From positions 3,600,736 through 3,664,735 of the forward strand of contig JANUWF010003375.1 of the NCBI GenBank assembly GCA_026120185.1: DNA of 64,000 bases, given 5' to 3'. Positions within the stretch are counted from its first letter, which is position 1, and each line of letters opens with the position of its first letter. This document shows, piece after piece, positions 35,127 to 47,160 of the stretch. The stretch comes from Voacanga thouarsii. Lineage: Eukaryota; Streptophyta; Magnoliopsida; Gentianales; Apocynaceae. Under the pieces are notes generated by a model. It was given only the letters and a program-made list of their open reading frames with translations, was not told the origin of the DNA and made no database searches. A program made the position numbers and the translations under genes.

Positions 35127-37130
35127 ATCTCCCACTTGTACTAAGAACAATTTGACGTAAATCGTAATCCCATTGGTTTAGTATGACTATCATGTTTAGA
35201 CGATGGGAGAGGCTTTATCAGTGGATTGTCATTAGTTGATGCCTTGCAAACTTTTACATCTCCACTATCAACAATTTCATGAATGAGATGAAAATGTCTA
35301 AGTATATGTTTCGATCTCTGATGTGATTTTGGTTCCTCAGCCTGTGCAATAGCTCTATTGTTGTCACAATAAAGATCCATTGGGTTCACAATACTAGGAA
35401 CTACATCTACTTCTATACTGAACTTTTTGATCCAAACTACTTCTTTTACTGCAGCTGAGGTAGCTACATATTTAACTTCTATAGTAGAATCGACCACGGT
35501 GTCTTGCTTTGAACTTTTTCAAGTTACAGTACCTCTATTCAAATAAAATAGAAAACCTGATTACGATCAGTAATCATCTATGTCGGACTGAAAACTAGCA
35601 TCAGTGTAAACATATAAAACTAGCTCACATTCTTGTCGGCCATAAACCAAGAACATATCTTTAGTTCTTCGTAAGTACTTCAGTATGTTCTTGACAGCAG
35701 TCCAGTATGGCTCTCCAGGATTTGACTGGAACCTGCTCGTCATGCTCAATGTATATGAGACATCAGGTCGAGTACATAACATGGCATACATGATAGATCC
35801 TATAGCGGAAACATATGGTATCTTGTTCATGCGCTTCTTCTTCCTTTGTGGAAGGACTTTGAGTTTTGCTAAACTTAATGCCATGTGACATTGGCAAGAA
35901 TCCTCTCTTAGAGTCCTCTATATTGAACCTTTTTAGTACTTTGTTAATTTATGCACCTTAACTTAGGCCAATTAGCTTTCTAGATCTATCTCTATAGATC
36001 CTTACAATTAAAATATAGGCAGCTTCACCTAAGTCTTTTATTGAGAAACAATTTTCCAACCATGTTTTTACACATTGTAGAGTTGGGATGTCGCTTCCAA
36101 TAAGTAAGATATCATCAACATAAAGTACTAAAAAAACTATTGCATTCCCACTGGTTTTCTTAATTATAGACACAAGACTCATCTTCATTTTTGATAAAGT
36201 TAAATTCTTTAATTACTTCATCAATACAAAAATTCTAGCTTTGATATGCTTGCCTCAATCTATAAATGGATCTTTAAAACTTGCACACTTTATTAGATTT
36301 AAAGGATCATCAAAAATCTCAGGTTGTGTCGTGTACACATCCTCAAATAAGTTTCCATTGAGGAACGTAGTTTTGACATCCATTTGTCAAATCTCATAAT
36401 CATAAAATGCTGCAATGGCAAGAAGAATTCTAATTGATTTAAGCATTACAAATGGTGAAAATGTTTTATCATAGTCTATACTATGAGTTTGTCTATAACC
36501 TTTCGCTACCCGTCGTGCTTTGTAAGTATGCACATTTTTCTCCATGTCTATTTTCTTTTTGAAAACCCATTTACACCCAATGATTTTTGAACCTTCAGGT
36601 GGATTAACCAAAGTGCAGACTTGGTTATCATACATAGATTGCATCTTAGACTTCATGCCTTCTAGCCATTTTCCAGAGTCAGAACTCTTAATGGCTTCTT
36701 AATAGGAAGTGGGTTCATCATTAACAATGAGCTCCATATTGTGATCGTTAGTGATGAGAAATCCATATCTCTTAGGTTGTTGACGAACCCTATCAGATCT
36801 TCGATGTCCTTGTTCTATAGAAATAGGCTCACCTTGGACTTGTGAGCCATTTAATGAAGGTTCATTATTTTGTTCAGATACTAATTATGGCTCTTGAATC
36901 TCATCAATATGTATTTTACTCCCACTGATTCTTTTGGAAATAAATTCCTTTTCAAGAAAGAATCCATTTCGTGCAACAATCACAACATTGAGTTAACATA
37001 CATTTCACAAATGACTTGCAATTCAGTGTTTTAAAACCAAATATTTTAATGCTAGGTCTTACTTGACAAGCATACTTAAATCCCCAAGCTAGTGAGTTGC
37101 TTCTCTTACTGGGGTCCCACTTCCGTCTAA
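35127..37130 (-). pseudogene. Ty1/copia pol relic (integrase end, RT, RNase H)
   Basis: Read from right to left. Decayed integrase C-terminus (37110-36900) is followed by RT start motifs near 36760 (RYGFLI) and 36656-36387 (WVFKKK, KTFSPFVMLKS). The catalytic box LYVDDILLIG lies near 36110 and is intact. The RT end and connection (35884-35567) contain SIMYAMLCTRPD. RNase H follows at 35497-35141 with LYCDNNRAIAQAEEP, then the PPT at 35127-35137. The RT pieces 36656 and 36188 share a frame, while 35884 and 35497 are in another, so at least one frameshift and several stops break it. Gag and protease are absent. It is related to the element at 3905-12634. Confidence 0.9.
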
Positions 37131-37147
37131 CAAAAAAAAAAAAAAAA

Positions 37148-38657
37148 TCTTAATCAAACACTCCCCAATTATAATAAAAATAAAAATGCATTCAAAAGAC
37201 ATCTTTCTCCGTTTTCACCTAAAGATAATGAATATCCCATACCAAGGTATTTGGCTCTACTCCCAAGATTCCCTCTTTTTTACCAACACTTTGCATATGA
37301 GGGACTCCAATAGAGCACACGAACAAAAAACAAATATTCGAACAATATAAAGATAAAATGTACCAATTAATATGGGAACCAGAATAATCAATACTAAAAA
37401 TTAATTCACACCAAATAATTGTGTAAATTGCACGCTCCATCAAACAAATAGTGAAACAAATAATAAATAATTGAAGACCAATAATTGATTATTAAATAAT
37501 AATAATAATAATTAAATAGTAATCGATAAATTAATAGATTAATAAACAAATCATGAACAATAAGTATTAAATAAGTGATAGATAATAAATAAATAGATAA
37601 ACATTCAAATAGATTAACAAGTGAATAAATGAATATTATAGATGTAAAATTTTATGAGTAATAGATATTAAGTTATATTATAGAAATCATACTAATGACT
37701 ATAATATAATTATTTGGGACACGATAACAACAATAACAATAATAACAAAAATAACAATAATAGACAATTCATAATTAATAATAACAAACATAATAATCAT
37801 AATAATAACAATACCAACTATCACCACACGTATTACCATCACATGAAACAATGACAAACTAACTATATATTAGTATTTACACGCACGGTTTTTTGTCCCT
37901 CTGCCAGTATCCAAGGAAATCATTGTTCACCTATATACAGCCTTCAAAACATCCTACTATTTTTATTTTATTTTTTTTCAATCCTCTTACCCAGGCTTAA
38001 AATAGGAAACCAACCTAACTTCTGAACTTTTAAAGTTTACACACAAACCCCAAAGATTCACAAATCCCTTCACATAAATAAAACAAAAGGAGAAGGAATC
38101 TCAATTACCACCACAAGAGTAATCTGTCCTGCCTACAATCAGAACAGTCTCAAATCCTATGAACCTCTTTCAGCTATCATAAAACTATCTTTTGTCAGTT
38201 CAATATAGTGAGGGGAAAAAAAAAACTTAGGTTGCCAAAATATTTGAGAGTATCGGAAGTAAAAATCAACTGCTGAATGGAACTAGAACTCTCGGTTGAT
38301 ACAGGATAAAGTGTGCAGGATTTTTGGATAAGACTTCCCAGCTAACCCCTAGCATTTGTATTTCGTTAAACTGCTTCCAAAGTGACAGCCAATAGCTTCA
38401 ACAATTGTTGGAATCTGGTACGAATTAGGAGAGTTTTCCGCTGTGTTTTGAGCAGGTGTGTTTGCTTTATATATAAATTTTTTATTGCGGACGTAATACT
38501 GCCAAGAATATCAAGCAATGAGTAAAAAGCTAATATCTTATTCAATAATAGGAAGGCATGAATTCAAGAGTTTTAGGAGCATAGGATTTTTGCAAAACCC
38601 GAAACAGTGAAGAAGGAAGAAACAAGGAAAATCTCATGGAATTACAATTCCAAGCTA
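37148..38657 (-). repeat. Probable remainder of the chromovirus LTR split by the hAT element
   Basis: AT-rich, with AAT- and AAC-type low-complexity runs (37490-37525 and 37725-37815). It is continuous with 41967 once the hAT element is removed, and 41967-42858 is the 5' end of a minus-strand chromovirus LTR, so this should be the same LTR. I did not find its 3' end block. A run of 16 A's at 37132-37147 marks the junction with the copia relic. No gene seen. Confidence 0.42.
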
Positions 38658-38665
38658 ATTGAAAC

Positions 38666-38860
38666 TAGCAATGGCCACTGGGCCGGCCTGTACGGTTTTG
38701 GGCCAAGCCGGGCCAAGGACCGGCCCACCATCTAGGCGGGCTGGTCTCGGAGAGAGGGGGGCCGGTCCCTGGGCTAGAGGCCCTGGGACCGAACCCGCCC
38801 AGGCCCTTGGCCCATGTGGCCTGCGGGCCGGTGCGGGTCGACCCGTGGCTTATTCTTTTT
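38666..38860. repeat. hAT left terminal and subterminal GGCC-rich repeats
   Basis: Many copies of gggcc, ccggcc and ggccc in both orientations. The right subterminal region (about 41800-41958) has the same make-up. In hAT elements such subterminal repeats are known transposase-binding sites; here that role is inferred. The plus-strand frame across 38659-38883 is an accident of this composition. Confidence 0.8.
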
Positions 38861-39128
38861 TTTTCCCCTCCTACTTAACATAATTTTTTAAAATTATAAA
38901 AAGTCACCTTGAAGTGGTAGGGGGTTTGGCTTGGACCCCTACCTATTTTATTAATTAATAAAATAAAGATTACATAAGAGGGGGACTTGATGCCTAAACC
39001 TCTTACAAATATTACAATGATTAAAATTTAAAAATATAATAAATATCCTAAAAATAAAATTAAATACATAATATTACTTATTCTAAATTTCTAATTACAA
39101 AAATACTAAACTAACTACTTGGTTCACC

Positions 39129-41252
39129 CTATTCATCATCTGAGTCATCATCAATAATCCACGAATTAGTCATCCTATCTTCGGCTGCAAACCAACTACT
39201 ACAACACATTAACATCTCCAAAGTTTGAGGAGCCAATCAAGATCTTCTTTCATCGATTGTTTAAGCACTATCACTGAAGACGCTTTCCGATGGCACTGTA
39301 GAGACTAGTGGTGTCAAAAGATCATGTGCCATTTTAGATAAAATGGGGTATTGGCTTACATGAGCCTTCCACCAACCACAAATATCAAAATGCTGATCTT
39401 CATTTTCTACCAAGGGTTGCATCTCATAAATTGTCATCCCGTTGTAGGTAGTAGTCGATCTTTTTTGACGTTTCATAATACCCTATGGATTAAATACTGA
39501 TAAAATTGAATAGGTAGATTTTCACGGAAGTTGAAAGTGACTACTAGATGATGAAGCTTGCCTATTTAAACTAGGAGAACTAGAACAAGAAGACTCAAAC
39601 TCATACAAATTATACATGTTAGATAAAGCTTTAGCTGTTTTATCTTTTATGTCTTTTATCATACATTGTTTAAGTGCTTGTGATTCATCAAAATCTAATG
39701 TTTCATATAAATATTCAATAATACAATGAAAACCAGGCGTTTTTACTCTAGGATCCATACACAATGCCATACAATATAAAATAGGAATATCTTCATAATA
39801 TTTTTTATATTTTTCAAACATACTTCTCATAAAAAAACCATATTGGGGATGATACATATATTCACCAAAAATATATGCTACCTTAGCAAGTGTTGGAAGA
39901 ATATGGTGAGTAGTGGGATAATAGGATCCTGATAAAAGTTCAGTAACTTCTTTAAAAGTAAATAAAAATGTTGAAAGTGCAGTACAATTTTCAAAATGAG
40001 TTTCAGTTAGTGGAGGTTGAAAATTATTACTATTACAAAATTCAATAAGTTGGTTTTGAAAATGTATAACACTTTCAAACATATCTAAAGTTGAGTTCCA
40101 TCTAGTTTTACAATCTAATCTAAATTTTTTAAAAGATACATCTTGTTCTCAGCATAATGTCTTAAAATTTTGTTGCCTAGTTGGGGAGGTTTTAATAAAT
40201 AAAACAACATTTCTAATTATATTAATAATATCATCAATATATTTATATCCTTCTTTAACACATAAATTAAGTATATGACAAGCACACCTAGTATGAAATA
40301 AAATACCATCTAACATAGGATTCATAGTATTTTTTAAAATTGTTATGGCAGAATCATTATTTGAAGCATTGTCTAAAGAAATAGAAATAATTTTATTTAA
40401 AATCCTATATTCACGACATGTTTGAGTAATCATTCTAGTTATACTACTACCTACATGAGGATATTCAAATAATTTAAAACAAATAGTTCTTTTTTGTACT
40501 AACCAATCATGATCTATCCAATGACATGTAATGCACAAATAAGATTCATTAGTAATTGCAGTCCAACCATCACAAGTAAGAGTAAATTTACAATTACAAG
40601 AATCAAACATAGCAATTAGATACTCTTTCATTTCTTTATATATCTTTATTATATTATTTTTTAATGTTGTTCTAGGAATTCTTTTCCATGCTGGTTGACA
40701 ATTATTTTGCATATATTGTTCATAATGTGGATTTTCTGCAAAATTAAAAGGTAATTTAGTTTGAACAATCATTTTAGCAAATGCATTTCTATTTTTTCTA
40801 TGATCATATTGAAAATTACCAACCATTTGACCTCCTGTAGTACGTATTTGTTGTTGTTTAAGTAGGTTTTCTAACCAATCATTATGTGACCTTTTCATAT
40901 GTCTAACTAATGTTCCCGTCCCTCCTCCCTTCTTATGTGCATATACCGCTCTACAAATTTTACATGTTGCCCTATCACTATCATTATCTTTTTCAAAAAG
41001 ATTCCAAACCATAAATGTTTTTACTTTAGTTGTAAAACCCGTTGCTTCAACATCATCCTCACCTATATTAGATTCATCGGGATTAATTATTGGAGTTGGT
41101 TGTGATTGTGAAACACTAACACTAGGCCTACTAGGACCTTCATCTTCCTTGCCTATTTCATTATTTATTAAATTCAAAGATGGATCTATATTAAAATCAA
41201 AATGTGTAGATGATTGGGAAGAAGAAAAATGATTATATTGATTTAGATCCAT
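39129..41252 (-). pseudogene. hAT transposase (BED finger, RNase H-like core, dimerisation domain), five in-frame stops
   Basis: One 708-codon frame starts at ATG 41252 (MDLNQYNHFSSS); an upstream ATG at 41282 lies beyond an A-rich run and is less likely. In order: an acidic, serine-rich N-terminus; a BED zinc finger (VWNLFEKD, CKIC, then HMKRSH, about residues 85-125); an RNase H-like core with CDGWTAITNESYLCITCHW and SLDNASNNDSA; and a C-terminal hAT dimerisation segment (DICGWWKAHVSQYPILSKMA, then STVPSESVFS). The length fits plant Ac-like/RICESLEEPER-related transposases, which cut and paste the element in the nucleus. Stops at 40149-40151 (TGA), 39522-39524 (TGA), 39483-39485 (TAG), 39261-39263 (TAA) and 39237-39239 (TGA) break it, but there is no frameshift. 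Confidence 0.93.
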
Positions 41253-42160
41253 TATTTCTTTAAAAAAAAAAAAAGCAATCAAAATTCAAATAAAAGTTCA
41301 AAAAAATAAAGTATTAACAAATAATGAAATAAGAGAATTGAAAAATATAAAAAAATAAATTAACTTAAAAATTAAACAAATAACTAAAACAAATAAACAA
41401 TTAATAAAAGCCAAAATATAAGAATGTAAGATTAAGAAATACTAACTTGTTGATGACTAAGATTCAAGAAAGAATAACAATACTTTGTGGAGCTTTTTAC
41501 TTCTTGTATCCACTATTCCGCTACTCAACAATCTTCCAAAATATGAAGACTTTCTTGAAGAATTGAAAAAAATATAACATAAAAATAAATTCTATTCTAA
41601 TATTTTTTGTAGAGAAAATGGAGAATTGGGGAGAGTTTGAGAGAATAAGAGAGTGTTTGATGAGTTTTGGGTTGAATTGGGGGGTATTTATAGAGTTTTG
41701 GGGGTTAAAAAGGAGAATATAACTGTTAGGGACCAAAATGCAAAAAAAAAAATATTTCAACCGTTAGGGGGCTAAAATGCAAAAAGAAAAACTTGGGCAA
41801 CGGCTCTTCCCAGGCGGGTTGGCCCCCTGGGCCGCAGGCTGGCCTGCCCGTGGCGGGCCAGGGATTTTACCCCCTGGCCCGGACAGGCCACAGTGCGTGG
41901 TTTACCGCGCGGACCAGGCTCGGCCTGGCCCGACACACCGGCCCACTTGCCATTGCTAATTGAAACATAGCCTATTGGTCAAGGCTGAAGATTCCAAAAA
42001 ATCTAACAAAACTATTCTCCAAATAAAAGATTAAAGAAGATATTCACAAAAACTGAAATTCTTTTTATTTATATACTAAAAGAAGTTTATCTAAAATAAA
42101 TTTCAAGTTATAGATAAAATTTATATTTTTATGCTTTTAAACTAAATTGTAGCATATAGT

Positions 42161-42392
42161 TGTGTGTGTGTGTGTGCGCGCGCATTTATATACATATATA
42201 CATTGATAGGAAATAAAATATAAGGGGGATATTATTATTTTAAAGTTATTACTGTAAATATCTAGATAGTTAAATTTTTATAAGAGAACTTAGTAACACC
42301 AAGGAAATTAGAAGATATTTCCTAATACCTATTATTATTATTATTATATATCTACACACACACACACACTATATATATATATATATATATAT
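42161..42392. repeat. Cluster of microsatellites
   Basis: (TG)8 followed by (CG)n at 42161-42183, (ATT)n at 42331-42347, (CA)8 at 42353-42368 and (TA)n at 42369-42392, all within the LTR. Confidence 0.95.
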
Positions 42393-42528
42393 GATTTCCT
42401 TTAATAAATTGAATGGAAAAGAAAAAATCCAAATAAATAGGAAAATGCAAGTGGCGACTAAGAAGAAGAATTTCGGCCATGGTGGAAAAGAAGGAAAAAG
42501 AAGAAGGAAATAGTTTGTGCTAGAGTTA

Positions 42529-42582
42529 GGATTCGATCTTAAGTCTCCGAGAATTACACTCCCACAAATAACCGCTAGACCA
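42529..42582 (-). promoter_or_regulatory. tRNA-like module with perfect A and B box matches
   Basis: On the minus strand TGGTCTAGCGG (42582-42572) fits TRGYNNARNNG, and GATCGAATCC within 42538-42529 fits GWTCRANNC. The A box is 276 bp from the LTR start. Confidence 0.7.
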
Positions 42583-42870
42583 AAACAAATGTTGTGCTTA
42601 TGTCATACAATCATATTCTCTTCACTCTCAGCCCAAGCATTTCATACACCAATAAAAATTCTACACTTTAGATAACTTATCTTTCTCAACAAAAGACATC
42701 ATAAATTCACTAAGAAAACTAAAACACAAATAAATATATGAACAAATATCCACCAAATACTCAGATATTCCTATTATGATTTCATATGCACATGCAAGAT
42801 GTTATTTAATACTCCTATTCGCCAAGTACTAAGGTAAGGGTTTAGACGGGGTATTACACGGAATCAATAT

Positions 42871-43863
42871 TGATAAGAATTGTCCCAGGCATGAAGGTCA
42901 TTCTAAAGAAGAGGGAAGGAGGACAAAGACACAACACACAGCTCCATGGGTGAAGCTACTTTTCAAGAGACTTCAAGGTGCATTTCAAGATTCCAAGCCA
43001 AGGATGAAGAAGATTATCAAATGATGGAGGATCAAAGAAGGGCCAAGAAGCTCAAAGCATGAACAACAATTAGTATGGAGGGTCAAAGGAGTGCAAGAGG
43101 AGCTGAAAACACAAGAAAAGCAGGCTATCTGGAGACTAGAACACATCTAGCGTCGGGATCACTAGTACACCTGGCGCTAGGTCATCAATGGAACAAAATT
43201 GTTCCATTCCAGAACACACTTAGCGTCAGGAATACTAGTACACCTTGCACTAGGTCATTTCGGACATAGCCTTGTTTTACTAATTTTTATTGTTTTGTTT
43301 TATTTTTATTTCTAATTTAATTCCCATGACTTTTTACTTGTAATAAGTATATTTTAGACTTACTTAGGAGATGAATGACTGAGATTACATCTCTAATTTG
43401 CTAGGTTTAGTTTGTTATCTTTATATATGCCTCATTACTCTTGTAATATATAGATTTTTGAGACTTAGAATATTTTTGGTAGAGAAACCAAATTCTCTCT
43501 AGAGGAGAGCATGTAAGGGGTGATTCTCATTTCAATACCATATCAAAAGGCTTAGTCCCACATTTGATTCAATGTCTCTAAACTTTAAAGAGATAATCTA
43601 AATCTCTTTCTCTATTCTTTAGTGCTATTATTTCTTGAGTGTTCTTGATAGGTTGAGTTTTTATGTGCCTTCAAATGCCATCCTTTTGTTCTAATCTCTT
43701 GATAGATTATGGTATTTTGGTGTTAGGCTAGATTCACCAAATCTCATTGGGTTAATTACATTTGTAATTAGTTCATTTGTGAGTATGAATTTGGTTAGGA
43801 GTTGGGTGACCAACTCCAGAGTCTTGTTCTTCAAAAATCAAGAGGCTTCCGCTTACCATATTA
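42871..43863 (+). repeat. 5' LTR of the non-autonomous gypsy element (993 bp)
   Basis: Collinear with 46189-47160 throughout, for example the 'atgaaggtcattctaaagaag' block and the 'gagaaaccaaattctctctagaggagag' block. Contains ctagcgtcggg and ctggcgctagg motifs at about 43146-43260. Confidence 0.88.
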
Positions 43864-43877
43864 AAGTGATATTAGAG

Positions 43878-44668
43878 TAAGATTGTATTAATTTTAATCA
43901 ATACAACTTTCTTTGGGAAATGTACAAATTTCTTTAAGAACTTGTCTAAATTTTCAAATTTTCGTCACTTATTTTGGGGCTATTTTTGAATGCTTAGAAC
44001 TCAATATTGTGCCATGAACAAGATGTGAAATTGAACATACATGTTGGGTTTATGATTGGGTAGCTATTTGAGGATTAAAATTGTTAAAAATTGAAGTTAT
44101 TTGAGTTGATTGGCTGCACAAAATTCTGCACATAAGAAATCCTATAACTGAATTTTTTGCAATTTTTGTGAGTTAAAAACTTGAATTTGTGCCATGGGAA
44201 TATTGTGAATTTGAACCTATATGATATACTGGTATTTGGGAAGTCATTTGGTGTCAAAATATATTGATTTGGGGCCAAAACCAAGTTGAAATTTGAAATT
44301 CAAAGTGTAGTTGCGAGGTGCATGGAAGGTTTTTGATATATTATATCAATTATTTGTGATTGCTCATACATGACTATCTCAAGCTTCCATTCATGAACTA
44401 TATCATCTCCTAGCATAGTAGATTGATCTTAGTGAGTTAGACCTTTCTTGTAGCCAATAGAAAGTTTGTTTCTCTTTGAATTAGTCTTAAGCTTGTGAAG
44501 CACTTAAGTGAATTGGAAAAGATAAGAGGGTGAGCTCATTGTTATAAAAGCCAAAGAAGAGTATAAACATGAGGGTTGGGTGACATTGATTGATTGGTAA
44601 ACACGTGACGGAGTGAAGTGATAAACTTTTTTTGTGTGTTTTTCTACTCAAAATTTCTCCTTAAAAAA
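43878..44668 (+). other. Leader of the non-autonomous gypsy element
   Basis: T-rich sequence between the primer site and the first ATG of the gag-like frame. No gene or structured RNA recognised. Confidence 0.6.
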
Positions 44669-45136
44669 ATGGCTTATAAGAGTTCATATGATTTATTTTT
44701 TATGAGTGCTCAAGATGAAGTAAGTATTTCTAGAATAGAATGTGATAGCTATGATGAAGAAGAATGGGATTATGAGAAATATTAAGATGATTGTGCATTA
44801 TTGTATGATTATGATGAAGGGCAATGCACTAGTGGAGGTATGAATGGTGGATATGAAAGGGGAAGAATTGGGTGGATCAATTATGAGAGTGATGGAATTC
44901 TTGTGGGACGACCTCCAAAGAGAGAAAATGGTACATTTCAAAATTATTCAAATAATGGAGTGCAAAAAAAAAACGAGAGTTTGTGTAAAAGAAGGAGTAT
45001 GAGTTCTCTAATTCTTGGGGAAAATGTCATTACTTTTACAATTGTCCTAATGAACCATAATGGAGGAAGGATAAGTTGCAAGGTAGTAGAAATTCCACCT
45101 ATAGACTCACCAAACCTACTTATCCCCACAGATTGA
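44669..45136 (+). pseudogene. Gag-like ORF of the non-autonomous gypsy element, one internal stop
   Basis: Starts MAYKSSYDLFFMSAQDEVSI at 44669 and has one stop (TAA near 44780). It then continues in the same frame through an acidic, glycine- and asparagine-rich stretch (YDYDEGQCTSGG near 44801) to a TGA at 45134-45136. A capsid-type core and CCHC knuckle are not visible. Position after the leader and before the protease suggests the remnant of gag. Confidence 0.6.
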
Positions 45137-45283
45137 CACATAGGAGATTTCATGGTGCACAAGGTGATAAACGAAGGCATATGAGGGTTGAAAAACATGT
45201 TCTAGAGGTTGAGAAGCAACCCTAAAGGAGAATAGACCCAGCAAACCACTTATGCCAACAATCTACTTAACCAATCAAGAGAT

Positions 45284-45820
45284 ATGGGAAAAGAGAAACT
45301 TGGAGGGGTTGGAATAGATAGTGAAAGAGGAATGATGATTGATCTAATTTGTCCATTGATTGGAGTAGCAAGAAGAGATGGGGATGCTTGTAAGAGTAAA
45401 GAAAGAGATGAGATGCAAAGGGAAAATATCTTATTTTCAATATGTCTTATCAATGAAAAATCATGTAGTGTGCTTATTAATGGGGGAAAGTTGTGAAAAT
45501 TTGATTAGTACTACATTGTAGAGGAATTAGAGCTAGAAACCTTAAAATATCCTAGGTCCTACAAGCTCCATTGGTTGAATAATTGTAGAGAAGTGAAGGT
45601 GAACAAGCAAACCAAGGTTGAATTTGACATGGGGGGATATCATGATGAAGTGTTGTGTAATGTATATTCTATGCATTGTTGGGTACATTTTGTTAGGAAT
45701 GACTTGGATGTTTGATAGGGATGTAGTCTAAAAGGGGAGGGAAAACTCTTATACTTTGAAAAAAGATGGAAAAAAGTTCACTTTAATTCCCCTATCCCCT
45801 AGTGAGGTTTTGGAAGATTA
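45284..45820 (+). pseudogene. Retroviral-type aspartic protease remnant (gypsy)
   Basis: CLINEKSCSVLINGG near 45440-45485 corresponds to the protease active-site region. The catalytic aspartate of the usual DGG is an asparagine here, and the frame stops just after. In shifted frames the sequence continues as ELELETLKYPRSYKLHWLNN (about 45530-45590) and EVKVNKQTKVEFDMGGYHDE (about 45595-45650), the standard continuation of this protease family. Several stops follow to about 45820. The protease would have cut Gag-Pol; this copy is inactive. Confidence 0.8.
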
Positions 45821-45824
45821 AAAT

Positions 45825-46060
45825 ATTTTGAGGGAGAATGAAAAGAAAAGAAGAGAGAAAAATGAGGGGAAAAGGTTGAGAGAAAAGAAGAAGAGGTGAA
45901 AATCAAAGAAAAGATTGGGGACAAAGTGGAGAAAGGGAAATGAGAAAAAGAAGAAAATAGAGTGACCTATTCAAGTTTTAGGGAAAAAGAAATGAGTGAC
46001 AAATAAGAAGGTGAGAAAAGAAAAGAGAGTGGAGGGAAAATGAGAGGGAAAATATGGGCA
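45825..46060 (+). repeat. Purine-rich tract (~235 bp) where RT should begin
   Basis: Almost only A and G, reading as a lysine/glutamate-rich linker with stops. In complete gypsy elements a K/E-rich linker joins protease to RT; here the sequence goes on to the 3' end instead. Confidence 0.75.
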
Positions 46061-46188
46061 GTGTAAGGAAAAACCAAAGAATAAAGCAAAGTTCAAAAGA
46101 CTACATTTCTACCTTCACCAAAAAAATTTTGTTTGAATTTTTACGTATGTGACATTTCAAGGATGAATCATCACAAAGAAGGGGGAAA

Positions 46189-47160
46189 TGATAGAAATCA
46201 TCCAAGGCATGAAGGTCATTCTAAAGAAGGGGAAAGGAGGACAAAAACACAACACAAGGGTCCATGGGTGAAGCTCCTTTTCAAGAGACGATTCCAAGTC
46301 AAGGATGAAGAAGATTGTCAAGCAATAGAGGATCAAAGAAGGCCAAGAAGCTCAACGTGTGAACAACAATTTGTATGGAGGGTCAAAGGAGGGCAAGAGG
46401 AGGCTGAAAATGCAAGAAAAGTAGGTTGTTAGAAGACTAGAACACACCTGACAGCAGGTTCACTAGTGCACCTTGGCGCTAGGCCATCACTAGAACAAAA
46501 TTGTTCCATTCCAAAACACACCCTGTGCCCGGTACATTAGTACACCTAGTGCCAGGTCACTTCAGGCATAGCCCTATTTTGCTAATTTTTCTTGTTTTAT
46601 TTTATTTTTGTCTCTAATTAAATTCCCACTATTTTTCACTCGTAATAGGTATACTTTAGACTTATTTAGTAGATAAATGGCTGAGATTACATCTCCTATC
46701 CGTTAGGTTTAGTTTGTTATCTTTATATATGCCTCCTTATTCTTGTAATATATAGATTTTTGAGACTTAGAATAATTTTGGTGGAGAAACCAAATTCTCT
46801 CTAGAGGAGAGTGTGTAAGGGGTGATTCCCATTTCAGGACCAAATCAAATGGCTTAGTCCCACCTTTAATTCAATGTAAAGGGATAATCTAAATCTTTTT
46901 CTCTATTCTTCGGTGCTAATATTTCTCTAGTGTTATTGATAGGTTGAGTTTTTGGGTGCCTCCAAATCCCATCTTTTTATTCTAACTCCTTGATAGATTA
47001 TGGTATTTAGGTGTTTTGAAGTAGGTTAGATTCAACAAATCTCATTGGGTTAATTACACTAGATTTAGTTCATTTGTGTGTGTGATTTGGTATGGAGTTG
47101 GGTGACCAACTCTAGGATTCTTATTCTTCAAAAATCAAGAGGCTTCTGCATACCGTATCA
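46189..47160 (+). repeat. 3' LTR of the non-autonomous gypsy element (972 bp)
   Basis: Begins TGATAGAAATC after the PPT and ends CCGTATCA. Contains ggcgctagg and agtgccagg motifs at about 46473-46550. Confidence 0.9.

Larger units (their letters stand above)
38666..41958 (-). mobile_element. Full-length hAT DNA transposon (3,293 bp)
   Basis: The terminal inverted repeat begins TAGCAATGGC at both ends (38666 and complement ending 41958); the two ends agree over most of ~25 bp, including GTGGGCCGG/CTGGGCCGG. The perfect 8-bp duplication ATTGAAAC at 38658-38665 and 41959-41966 is the hAT hallmark. The interior encodes a transposase on the minus strand. Subterminal regions are very GC-rich against an AT-rich interior. 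It lies within, or at the edge of, a minus-strand chromovirus LTR. Confidence 0.96.
41967..42858 (-). repeat. 5' end of a minus-strand chromovirus LTR
   Basis: On the minus strand it starts TGTAATACCCCGTCTAAACC at 42858 and aligns with the LTR start TGTGAAACCCCAGTCAAAACC at 50830. It includes the tRNA-like module at 42529-42582. The hAT element interrupts it at 41966. Confidence 0.75.
42871..47160 (+). mobile_element. Non-autonomous Ty3/gypsy element, deletion derivative (4,290 bp)
   Basis: LTRs 42871-43863 and 46189-47160 begin TGATAAGAA and TGATAGAAA; the second ends TATCA and the first has decayed to TATTA. A primer site resembling tRNA-iMet (tgatattagag, 43867-43877) follows the 5' LTR, and a PPT (aagaagggggaaa, 46176-46188) precedes the 3' LTR. 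Flanks AATAT (42866-42870) and AGTAT (47161-47165) look like a target duplication with one change. Internal gag and protease remnants lead straight into a purine-rich tract; reverse transcriptase, RNase H and integrase are missing. Confidence 0.88.

Noticed and set aside
37132..37147. Poly-A tail of a LINE or SINE
   Set aside because: A run of 16 A's at a junction, but no LINE coding sequence, SINE body or target duplication was found beside it.
38659..38883. GC-rich plus-strand frame rich in Gly, Pro and Arg
   Set aside because: It reads through the hAT terminal and subterminal GGCC repeats and is antisense to no known gene; not coding.
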